In this document: piece after piece, positions 40,365 through 48,416 of the stretch
Layout: each line of letters opens with the position of its first letter
Position numbering within the stretch: the first letter of the stretch is position 1
NCBI RefSeq assembly: GCF_003323735.1
Contig: NZ_QOIM01000052.1
Location: forward strand, 1-64,000
Direction of reading: 5' to 3'
Length of the DNA: 64,000 nucleotides
Source of the DNA: Streptomyces reniochalinae
GTDB lineage: Bacteria; Actinomycetota; Actinomycetes; Streptomycetales; Streptomycetaceae
Notes under the pieces: model-generated
Told to the model about the DNA's origin: nothing
The model's database searches: none
Seen by the model: only the letters and a program-made list of their open reading frames with translations
Program-made: the position numbers and the translations under genes

Positions 40365-41312
40365 ATGCTTGAGCGCATGGCCACAACTTCCCTCCCTGTC
40401 CTGTTCGGAAGAGTCCCCGGTGTCAACGAGGGGGACACCTTCTCCAGCCGACAGGCGCTGTATAACGCAAAGGTGCATCGCTCTCTCCAAGCGGGCATCG
40501 CCGGAGGAGCGCGCGAAGGAGCGGACTCCATTGTGATGAGCGGTGGCTACCCGGACGATCGAGAGTGCGGTGACGTCATCCTCTACACAGGGCATGGCGG
40601 GCGTGGTAGCAACGGTGCTCAGGTACGTGATCAGAACTGGTCGTCTCCTGGTAACGCCGGGCTCGTACTGACCAGCGCTCTCAGAAAGCCTTTGCGAGTC
40701 ATCAAGGGGCTCGCCATCAAGCGTGGCAAGGCCACGGGTGGATATCGATATGAGGGCTTGTACCACATCGTTGACTTCTGGAAAGTCTCGGGGAAAGAGG
40801 GTTTTCAGATTTGCCAGTTCGAACTACACAAGCTCCATGGCGATGAGGAGTCTATTCCGCCACCGCGTCCGCGCCCCGTCATAGAAACCGAGGCTGAACA
40901 AAGGGTCCGTCGCCTCGTTGCTGCTCGGGAAGAGCCTGCTCGCGATCTGCGCATCGTCCAGCGTGTCAAAGAGCTGTACAGGGACACATGTCAGATGTGC
41001 AGGGCCAGGGTGGTGGTGGCCCCCGAGGGGCAGGCGTTTAGTAACTGTGCCCACATCAAGGCGCTTGGGCGCCCCTACGACGGGCCGGATATTCTCGAAA
41101 ATGTCCTGTGCCTCTGCCCTAACTGTCACATCCGATTCGATCGTGGAGCCCTCCAAATCACAGACGATTTTCAAGTGATTGACACGTTGGAAGGTAGAAA
41201 GTTCGCTGACCTATACCGCGTGGGCGAACACCACATCGACGTGCAGTATCTCGGATCACACCGATCGCGGTGGCCCGGCCGTATGGAGGCATGGCTCACC
41301 GGGCCGAACTGA
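40365..41312 (+). CDS. SRA (YDG)-HNH modification-dependent restriction endonuclease
   Basis: A 315-residue predicted type IV restriction enzyme. The N-terminal SRA/YDG domain (~10-165) has FGRVPGVNEGDTF, HRSLQAGIAGGAREGADSIV, GDVILYTGHGGRG, and GGYRYEGLYHIVDFW; SRA domains flip out and read 5-methyl- or hydroxymethylcytosine. The C-terminal HNH nuclease (~200-290) has the zinc pair YRDTCQMC, the catalytic AHIKALG and LCLCPNCHIRFDRGAL. No cognate methyltransferase is nearby, as expected for modification-dependent enzymes. Relatives include the ScoMcrA/TagI class. Codon use is far less GC-rich than its neighbours, a sign of transfer. ATG 40365 or 40377 could start it. Confidence 0.88.
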   Translation: MLERMATTSLPVLFGRVPGVNEGDTFSSRQALYNAKVHRSLQAGIAGGAREGADSIVMSGGYPDDRECGDVILYTGHGGRGSNGAQVRDQNWSSPGNAGLVLTSALRKPLRVIKGLAIKRGKATGGYRYEGLYHIVDFWKVSGKEGFQICQFELHKLHGDEESIPPPRPRPVIETEAEQRVRRLVAAREEPARDLRIVQRVKELYRDTCQMCRARVVVAPEGQAFSNCAHIKALGRPYDGPDILENVLCLCPNCHIRFDRGALQITDDFQVIDTLEGRKFADLYRVGEHHIDVQYLGSHRSRWPGRMEAWLTGPN

Positions 41313-41341
41313 GAGCCCCCAACGTCCCCCGGGGCGGGTGG

Positions 41342-42886
41342 TCATCGGGGTGAATAACCCGCCCATGCCTGCGGAGGGATGGGCGGGCGGCTCAGGGCCA
41401 GGGCGGCGCTGGTGGTGGGGGGGCCGGAGAGGGGGTGGTTGGCGCGGAGGGAGTTGAGGAGTTGGTGCTCGCGGGCGGCGAAGTCGGGGGCTGTGGCGCC
41501 GTTGGTGGCGCGGGAGCGGAGGAGGGCGAGGGCGGTGGCTTCGTGCTGGTAGGCGGCCACGGTGCGGGCCGCGGCGGGGCCGTGGCTGCGGCGGGCCATC
41601 GCGCGGGCCATCGAGCGGGCCCGCATGGAGGAGAGCGACCAGGGCTCCGGCTCGCTGAACCAGCCCGCCGCCGCGTACGCGGGCAGCGTCTCGCGGACGA
41701 TCCGCAACTCGTGCAGGCGTGACCAGACGGCCAGCCACGTCAGGGCGCCGAACACCGGGAGCATGAAGAGCCCGTACACGGCGAGGAACGTGTAGTTGGC
41801 GAAGGACGCCGAGCCGTTCCAGATCGCGTGCAGCAGCACTGCCGTGAACCAGCCCAGCAGCGGCAGCACCGTACGCAGGATGCGGCGGCGCCGTGGCAGG
41901 GCTGCGACCATGCCGAAGGCTATGCCGGTCATCGCCGTGAACAGCGGGTGGGCGAACGGCGCGAAGATGATGCGGATGAGGAACGTGCCCGCGGTCGCCG
42001 AGCCGGCCAGGCCGTCGGGTCCCAGTGCGGCGTCCTGGTCGAACGCGGTACCGAGGTAGAGGATGTTCTCGGTGAAGGCGAAACCGGCGGCCGTGATGCC
42101 CGCCGCCGCTATCCCTGACACGACGCTGTCGAGGTGACGGCGGCGGAAGAGGAAGAGCAGCAGGACGGCCGCCGCCTTGGTGGTCTCCTCGACGACCGGG
42201 GCGATCACGGTGGCGCCGAGGGTGTCGGCCTCGTGCGGTGAGTCGACGACGACGGAAGAGGCCAGCCAGTCGGTGGCGAAGCCGTTGGCCAGGATGGCGA
42301 CCAGCGTCGCCGCACAGGCCCCCCACGCGAAGGCGAACAGGTGGGTGCGCCACGGCGCGGGCAGCGGTGCGCTCAGCCAGCGGAACGCGGTCAGCAGCAG
42401 CGGGACGGGCAAGAGCGCGAGCCCGAACCCGACGAGCAGGCCCGCCGTGCCTGTCTGCTCCCGTACCAGCGCCAGGATCATCAGGCCGCACAGCGTCAGC
42501 AGCACGATCAGGGCGGTCGCGCGCAGCGTCCTGCGGTGCCGTTGCCACCAGGACGGCACCGGGTGCGTCGGCACGGCGGAGTAGGGGAGCCCGATCCCGC
42601 CCCCGGGGTGGGGGGCGGGTCCGGGTGACGGCGGGGGAGCGTACGGGGCCGGCGGCCTCTGGGCGGCTGTGTGCGGCTGTGCGGGCGGGGCAGCCGTCGG
42701 GGCGTGCCGGTCGGGGTGGGGCGCATGCCCCGCCTCCGGGGGCGGGTGGCCACCGTCGTGTCCCGCCGGGGCGTCCTGCGGCTGGGCAGGGCGCGCCGAG
42801 GGGACGGGCGCGGGCGGGCCGGAGGGCTGCCCGGACGTCATCGGGTTCGGCGGCGCGCCTGGGGCGCCGGATGCCTCGTCATGCAC
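41342..42886 (-). CDS. PrsW-family intramembrane metalloprotease
   Basis: A 514-residue membrane protein. The first ~110 residues are Pro/His-rich and disordered. About eight membrane helices (~125-385) carry the PrsW signature: APVVEETTKAAAVLLLFL (EE, metal/catalysis), FAFTENILYLG, FAHPLFTAMTGIAFG and LLHAIWNGSA. PrsW-type enzymes cleave membrane anti-sigma factors, but the substrate here is unknown. A soluble helical tail follows (~390-514). GTG 42886 (MHDEASGAPG) is used, possibly as a leaderless start; ATG 42841 (MTSGQPSGPP) is the alternative. It is convergent with the SRA-HNH gene. Confidence 0.85.
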   Translation of the reverse strand: MHDEASGAPGAPPNPMTSGQPSGPPAPVPSARPAQPQDAPAGHDGGHPPPEAGHAPHPDRHAPTAAPPAQPHTAAQRPPAPYAPPPSPGPAPHPGGGIGLPYSAVPTHPVPSWWQRHRRTLRATALIVLLTLCGLMILALVREQTGTAGLLVGFGLALLPVPLLLTAFRWLSAPLPAPWRTHLFAFAWGACAATLVAILANGFATDWLASSVVVDSPHEADTLGATVIAPVVEETTKAAAVLLLFLFRRRHLDSVVSGIAAAGITAAGFAFTENILYLGTAFDQDAALGPDGLAGSATAGTFLIRIIFAPFAHPLFTAMTGIAFGMVAALPRRRRILRTVLPLLGWFTAVLLHAIWNGSASFANYTFLAVYGLFMLPVFGALTWLAVWSRLHELRIVRETLPAYAAAGWFSEPEPWSLSSMRARSMARAMARRSHGPAAARTVAAYQHEATALALLRSRATNGATAPDFAAREHQLLNSLRANHPLSGPPTTSAALALSRPPIPPQAWAGYSPR

Positions 42887-43004
42887 GCATCGACAGTAAC
42901 CAGTGTGGGTGACATGCGCTGCGGCCCTGCGGCAATGGCGCAGCAACAACGGCCCGGACGTCCGGGACGGCCCGGTCCGTTCCCTGCGGGCCGCGGCCGC
43001 GTGC

Positions 43005-43919
43005 TCAGCGGCGTCGGAACACCAGGTCGCGCACCGCGTGTCCCTTGGTGAGGCCCTGCCCTTCGAAACGGGTCAGAGGACGGTGCGCGGGGCGGGGTGC
43101 GTAGCCGCCGTCGGGCCGGGTGTTCTCGTACTCGGGATGCGCCGACAGTACGTCGAGCATCTGCTCGGCGTACTCCTCCCAGTCCGTGGCGCAGTGCAGG
43201 AGGGCGCCCGGTCGCAGCGGTCCGGCGGCCAGGTCGAGGAACTCGGTTTGCAGCAGTCGCCGCTTGTGGTGGCGGGCCTTCGGCCACGGGTCGGGGAAGT
43301 AGATCCGCAGGCCGGAGAGCGAGTCCTGGGCGAGCATCTCGCGCAGCAGGATGATGGCGTCGCCGTTGCCGACCCGTACGTTGTCCAGGCCCTGCTCGTC
43401 GGCGAGGCGGAGGAGGTTGCCCTGGCCGGGCGTGTGGACGTCGACGGCGAGGATGCCCGTGGCCGGGTCGGCGGCCGCCATCTCGGCCGTGGCCTCGCCC
43501 ATGCCGAAGCCGATCTCCAGGACGATGGGCAGGCCGGGGTCGCCGAAGAGTTTGCCGAGGTCGAGCCGGCGCATACCGTCCACGTCGAAGCCCCACCGGG
43601 GCCAGAGCCGCTCCAACGCGGTCCGCTGCCCCTTGGTGACGCGGCTGCGGCGGGGCTGGAAGCTGCGGATACGGCGCTCGTGGTGCGACCCGGCGGGGTC
43701 GGGCGAGGGCCCGGAGCCGGGGGGAAACATCCGGGCCATGGGCCGGGGCTCCGGCTCCGCGTCGGAGGAGTCGGTGCGGTCGGAACCGGGTGAGTCGGCG
43801 GGGCCGTCGTGGGCGTCGTGGGTGGCATCGGCGGGGGCGGCCTCGTGGTCGAGGTCCCGGCGGGCGAGATCCTCGCGGGTGAGGCCGTCGTTCGGAGAGA
43901 AGTTCTTGCTTTCGGACAC
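43005..43919 (-). CDS. trmB: tRNA (guanine-46-N7)-methyltransferase
   Basis: TrmB methylates G46 in the tRNA variable loop using SAM. The 304-residue protein has an acidic disordered extension (~1-75), then the conserved body: FQPRRSRVTKGQRTALERLWPRWG, the SAM motif VLEIGFGMGEATAEMA (~133-148), NVRVGNGDAIILL, IYFPDPWPKARHHKRRLLQ (the signature, ~207-225) and TRFEGQGLTKGHAVRDLVF at the end. The N-terminal extension is longer than in E. coli TrmB but usual for Streptomyces. It follows the lhgO terminator region on the minus strand. Confidence 0.94.
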   Translation of the reverse strand: MSESKNFSPNDGLTREDLARRDLDHEAAPADATHDAHDGPADSPGSDRTDSSDAEPEPRPMARMFPPGSGPSPDPAGSHHERRIRSFQPRRSRVTKGQRTALERLWPRWGFDVDGMRRLDLGKLFGDPGLPIVLEIGFGMGEATAEMAAADPATGILAVDVHTPGQGNLLRLADEQGLDNVRVGNGDAIILLREMLAQDSLSGLRIYFPDPWPKARHHKRRLLQTEFLDLAAGPLRPGALLHCATDWEEYAEQMLDVLSAHPEYENTRPDGGYAPRPAHRPLTRFEGQGLTKGHAVRDLVFRRR

Positions 43920-43992
43920 GATGCTTCGATTTTACGGGCAGCCGGACCGCAGCGGCGGCGCCGCCCGTCGACCGGGAGGGTAGGGCCCCTTT

Positions 43993-44027
43993 CACAACCG
44001 TCACCGGTTTGACCGGTGACGGTTGTG
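43993..44027 (-). terminator. Perfect 16-bp hairpin between lhgO and trmB
   Basis: CACAACCGTCACCGGT (43993-44008) and its exact complement (44012-44027) flank a TTG loop. It is 129 bases beyond the lhgO stop and 74 bases before the trmB start, all on the minus strand. It could terminate lhgO transcription or be an operator for trmB. Confidence 0.6.
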
Positions 44028-44155
44028 CAAGGGGTCACCGGGGCCGGCAGCCGGTGACGGGCTCGTCCGGTCCGTGGTCGAGGGCCGACTGTCGGTGACC
44101 GACTGGCCAGAGCGCGCCGCTCGGCACCAGTGGTTCGAAGGACGTCGGGCGGGGA

Positions 44156-45448
44156 TCAGGCGTCGGCCAGTACCGCCGACGCCCGGCGGGCGATCTCTCG
44201 GCCGATCGGGAGGGAGGCGGTCGCGGCCGGGGAGGGGGCGTTGAGGACGTGGACGGTGTGCGGGCCCTCCGCGAAGAGGAAGTCGTCGACGAGCGTGCCG
44301 TCCCGCAGCACGGCCTGGGCGCGTACCCCGGCGGGTGCGGGGCGCAGGTCGGCCTCCGTCACCTCGGGCAGCATGCGCCGTACGGCGGCGGTGAAGGAGG
44401 GCCTGGAGAGGGAGCGGCGGATCTCGCCGGCGCCGTAGCGCCAGTGGCGGCGGGCTATCCGCCAGGTGCCGGGGTGTGCGGCCAGTCCGGCCAGCTCGGC
44501 GGGGCGTGCGGCGGACCACGTGTAGCCCTCGCGGGCGAGCGCGGGCACGGCGTTCGGGCCGACGTGCACACCGCCGTGAACCCCTCGGGTGAGGTGGACG
44601 CCGAGGAAGGGGAAGGCCGGGTCGGGCACCGGGTAGACGAGGCCGCGCACCAGGTGTTCGCGCTCGGGGGCCAGCTCGGCGTACTCGCCCCGGAAGGGGA
44701 AGATCCTGGCTTGCGGGGTGTCTCCGGCGAGGCGGGCGACGCTGTCGCAGTGGAGTCCCGCGCAGTTGACGAGTGCGCGTGCCCGCAGGACCGTCCCGTC
44801 CGCGGTCCGTACGGCGACGCCGCGGCCGGGGCGGCGGTCGATCACCGCGACCTGTCCTGCGGCGGCGTACCGCACCTCGGCGCCGGCGTCGTGCACCAGG
44901 CGGGCGAGCTGCCGGGTGACGGCCACGTAGTCGCACACGCCCGTCGTGCCGACGTGGATGGCGGCCAGGCCCCGCACATGGGGCTCGCGTTCGGAGATCT
45001 GGGCTGGGCCGAGTTCCCTGACGGGGATGTTGTGCTGGCGGCCGCGCTGGATGAGGGCGTGCAGCCGGGGGAGTTCCTCGTGTTCGGTGGCGACGATCAG
45101 CTTGCCGGTGACCTCGTGCGGAATCCCGTGCTCCGCGCAGAACTTGACCATCTCGGCAGCGCCCCGCAGCGCGAAGCGCGCCTTGAGGGAGCCGGGCGGG
45201 TAGTAGACGCCGCTGTGGATCACCCCGCTGTTCCGCCCCGTCTGGTGCCGGGCAGGGCCGGGCTCCTTCTCCAGGACGGTGACCCGGGTTCCGGGGGCCC
45301 GGCGGGTGAGGGCGTAGGCGGTGGACAGTCCGACGACGCCGGCGCCGATCACCAGCACGTCGCAGTCGAGCCGGCCGGCGCCCTTGCCGACGGCTGAGCG
45401 GTCGAGTCTTCTGGACGTCGAGGTCACGCCCCCCATCATGAACCCCAC
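44156..45448 (-). CDS. lhgO: L-2-hydroxyglutarate oxidase
   Basis: A 430-residue FAD-dependent oxidase of the DAO family that clears L-2-hydroxyglutarate to 2-oxoglutarate. The FAD motif VLVIGAGVVGLSTAYALTRR is at ~30-50. The LhgO block HQTGRNSGVIHSGVYYPPGSLKA (~68-90) is highly diagnostic, followed by EHGIPHEVTGKLIVA, HVGTTGVCDYVAVTRQLA and the C-terminal VLNAPSPAATASLPIG. The start may be slightly internal (GTG giving VTSTSRRLDR). The 240 bases upstream contain two near-identical GAGCGACCGATCG copies (around 45576-45610), nothing else recognised. Confidence 0.9.
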   Translation of the reverse strand: MGFMMGGVTSTSRRLDRSAVGKGAGRLDCDVLVIGAGVVGLSTAYALTRRAPGTRVTVLEKEPGPARHQTGRNSGVIHSGVYYPPGSLKARFALRGAAEMVKFCAEHGIPHEVTGKLIVATEHEELPRLHALIQRGRQHNIPVRELGPAQISEREPHVRGLAAIHVGTTGVCDYVAVTRQLARLVHDAGAEVRYAAAGQVAVIDRRPGRGVAVRTADGTVLRARALVNCAGLHCDSVARLAGDTPQARIFPFRGEYAELAPEREHLVRGLVYPVPDPAFPFLGVHLTRGVHGGVHVGPNAVPALAREGYTWSAARPAELAGLAAHPGTWRIARRHWRYGAGEIRRSLSRPSFTAAVRRMLPEVTEADLRPAPAGVRAQAVLRDGTLVDDFLFAEGPHTVHVLNAPSPAATASLPIGREIARRASAVLADA

Positions 45449-45688
45449 GGCTGACAGCTCGCTGCGGCACCCTTCATGCCGACGATCAAGAAATCCCTCC
45501 CGGTTCCTCTCCGGCCCTCCGGCCGCCCCGCGGGACGAAGAGCGCGCCTCCGTCGAGCAGGCCGGCCGACCGAGCAGAGCGACCGATCGGGCCGAGCGGA
45601 GCGACCGATCGAGCCGGGCAGTCGGCCGAGCAAGGCGGTCGGCGCCCGGCCGGCGGCGCCGCTCACATGCTCGAGCGGGCGGCCCCGG

Positions 45689-47236
45689 TCACGCCGGGGC
45701 CATCAGCAGCGGCCGCGCCCTCTCGCGCAGTTCGGCGACGCGCGGCTCGTCCCCGTAAGGCTCCAGGCGGTGCAGCAGGTCGCGCACGTACTCCGTCGTA
45801 CGGGCGGAGGAGATGCGCCCGGCGACCTCCACGGCGCGCGTACCGGCCGCGCAGGCGGCGTCGAGGTTGCCGGATTCGAGCTCCGCGACCGCCGAGACGA
45901 CCAGGCGCAGCCCGTGCGAGCGCACGAACTCCTCCTTCGGCTGCGAAAGCGCCTTCTCCGTGAAGCGGCGCACCTGGCGAGGTGCCTTCAGGTCGCGGTA
46001 GCACTCCGCCGCGTCCGCCGCGAGGCGGTCGTAGGAGTAGAAGTCCAGCCAGGAGGGGTCCGGGTCGCCTTCCCTGGAGCGCTCCAGCCAGCTCTCCGCC
46101 GCGGCCAGCGCGGCGGCGCACGCCTGTGCGTCGTTGGCCTTGGCGTGGGCGCGGGCCTCGACGAGTTGGAAGAAGCTCATGGTGCGGGCCGTCGCCAGTC
46201 CGCGGTTGCGTTCCAGCGCGGCCTGGGCGAGGTCGACGCCCTCGTCGGCGAAGCCGCGGTAGGTGGCCTGGAGCGACATGGAGGCGAGTACGTAGCCGCC
46301 CAGCGGGACGTCGGCGGCGGCGCGGGCGAGGCGCAGCGCCTGGATGTAGTAGCGCTGGGCCGCCTCCTGCTGGCCGGTGTCGAAGGCCATCCAGCCGGCG
46401 AGTCGGGTCAGTTCGGCGGTGGCGCCGAAGAGGGAGCGGCCGACCTCGTCGGTGTAGGCGCCCAGCAGCAGGGGTGCGGCGTCCACGCGCAGGCACTCGG
46501 GGACCATGGAGGAACGCCAGTCCCCGCCGCCGTACTTGGAGTCCCACCGGCGGGCCTCGTCCGCGGCCTCGCGCAGCTTGGAGACGTCGGTGTGTCCGAC
46601 GCGCAGTGGCGCGGTGGTGCCCTCCTGCTCGGCGCCCGGCCCGTGCCCGTTGCCCGACCCGGCGTCGACGGCGACGAGGGCGCCGTCCGCCGCGCCCGTT
46701 CTGGGGGCTTCCGTTCTGGCCCCGTCGGCAGCGGACGGGGCCACCCCCTCGAGGAGTTCGACGTGGCGGGCGACGGAACTGTCCGCCGGGGTTATGAGCC
46801 AGCGCGAGGCGGGGGTGGCGTAGGCGCTGACGGCGAACGAGCCGGCGAGCGACTGCCAGATGCTGCCGCCTCCACGCCGACCTGCCAGGTCCAGCCGGTA
46901 GAGGTCGGTGGCCGATTTGACGGCGGCTCCGACGTCGCGCGGGAAGGCGAGCCCGACCTCCGGGGTCGGGTCGGCGTCCGCGAGGCCGATCTCGTGCAGC
47001 GGCACCGGACGGCCGAGCTTGCTGCCGATGGCAGCGGCGATCAAGTGGGGCGCCGCTCCTTGCGGCACCATCCCCTTCGATACCCAGCGGGCCACCGACG
47101 TCTTGTCGTACCGGAGCGTGAGGCCCCGTTGGGCGCCGAGGTCGTTGACCCGTCGGGCGAGTCCGGCGTTGCTGATCCCTGCGAGGGCGAGGACGGTGCC
47201 GAGTTTCTCATTCGGCCCGCGTGACTCCCTGGACAT
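45689..47236 (-). CDS. Sporulation-associated HTH/TPR-type regulator
   Basis: A 515-residue cytoplasmic protein. Residues ~8-80 form an atypical helix-turn-helix (PNEKLGTVLALAGISNAGLARRVN then YDKTSVARWVSKGMVP). The C-terminal ~270 residues are TPR-like helices (GATAELTRLAGWMAFDTGQQ, QRYYIQALRLARAAADVP, LRLVVSAVAELESGNLDAAC). From memory it matches the sporulation-associated protein SCO4114, related to the S. griseus orf1590 and NsdA groups that influence aerial mycelium or antibiotic onset. ATG 47236 (MSRESRGPNEKLG) is the conserved start; the sequence before it is not protein-like. It stands alone on the minus strand. Confidence 0.8.
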   Translation of the reverse strand: MSRESRGPNEKLGTVLALAGISNAGLARRVNDLGAQRGLTLRYDKTSVARWVSKGMVPQGAAPHLIAAAIGSKLGRPVPLHEIGLADADPTPEVGLAFPRDVGAAVKSATDLYRLDLAGRRGGGSIWQSLAGSFAVSAYATPASRWLITPADSSVARHVELLEGVAPSAADGARTEAPRTGAADGALVAVDAGSGNGHGPGAEQEGTTAPLRVGHTDVSKLREAADEARRWDSKYGGGDWRSSMVPECLRVDAAPLLLGAYTDEVGRSLFGATAELTRLAGWMAFDTGQQEAAQRYYIQALRLARAAADVPLGGYVLASMSLQATYRGFADEGVDLAQAALERNRGLATARTMSFFQLVEARAHAKANDAQACAAALAAAESWLERSREGDPDPSWLDFYSYDRLAADAAECYRDLKAPRQVRRFTEKALSQPKEEFVRSHGLRLVVSAVAELESGNLDAACAAGTRAVEVAGRISSARTTEYVRDLLHRLEPYGDEPRVAELRERARPLLMAPA

Positions 47237-48416
47237 GCGCACCCCTGACCACACCGACGACCGCCCCGCGGCTGACGCGGGGCCCCCTCCCGTCACTGCG
47301 CACTGCGCGGCGCGGAAAGCACTGCCAACACAGCGTAGTTCGCTGCATGCCCACCGTTAAGGGGTGTCATGGGGGATGGCGGGATCTCTCTCCGTACGCG
47401 TGTACGTGCAGGGGTCACGTGCCACCCTCAGCGTGCCCTCCGTCGGGCGGCCGGAATCGTACGCGCCCACCGCCGGTCCGGGTGGTTTCGTGGCGCTGTC
47501 TCCCGTGCACCGGCCGTGTGGCCGTGCGCCCGCCCATGCGCCTGCCCTGCCTGCGAGGTCAGCGGTTCCATGGGAGCCGCGTGGGTCGGCCCGCTGCACA
47601 GGATCAGTGGGCTGGGGGAACACCGCCGCCCCATTCCCCGCGGGCGGCGGTCCGGGCCGGGAGGCACGCACGTGCCTTCCGGCCCGGCCGACTCGCCCCC
47701 CCGCCCGGCCTCGGTGCCGGCCTTCTCTCCCCGCGCCCTCTCGCCCGCTGTACTGCCCCTCTGGACCGCTGCGTTCGCCCCACCCGGCCGCGATACGGAG
47801 CCCAACTTCCGCCCGCTCGGACAGGCGCATCGGCAGCTCGGACAGACGCACGGCTCCCTCCGGCTCCCTGGCGGTGACGTCTCCTGCCCAGCGGGGGCTG
47901 CGTGCGTGTGTCCTTGTCCCCGCGTGCCGGCCACGCGTGTGCCCCTGTGCCTCCGTGCCCGGCGTACGCGACGCGGCCGCGCGCTCGGCGTGCACGCCTG
48001 TCGCGCGTCACGGCCGGCGGCGCCCGCCCCTCCCGACGCCAACCGTGCGCCGTCCGTCCGGTGTTGCGTCGCGAGTGCGCCGCGGGGCGTCAAGGCGGCG
48101 GTCGTCGTGGTCCGTCGTACGCGCAGATTTGGCCGAATGACATCGGTCGTGTGTGCGGTGCCGGAGGCGGACGCCAGAGGAATATGCGCGTGCGGAGCCC
48201 GGTCACCGGGCCCGCACGGAGGCGCGGGAGGAAGGAAGAACGGCCGCGTACTGCACTGAGGTATGCGCCCCTTACACGCCTCCCGTGCGCCACTTACGTG
48301 GCACCATAGCCGCAACGGCAGCGGTCCCAGGGCGGCGCACACCCGTCGCCCCAGGGCCCGCGCGGTGCGGCGGACGCCGGCGGGAGTGCCGGCAAGTGAC
48401 GTGAAGGCAGGCGGCG
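47237..48416. other. Gene-poor 1.18-kb spacer
   Basis: Open frames occur on both strands but none has a plausible start with ribosome site, a recognisable domain or coding-like composition; all overlap one another. The right end (about 48100-48300) has slightly lower GC and probably holds the promoter of the asparagine-synthase-like gene. No RNA gene was recognised. Confidence 0.5.
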
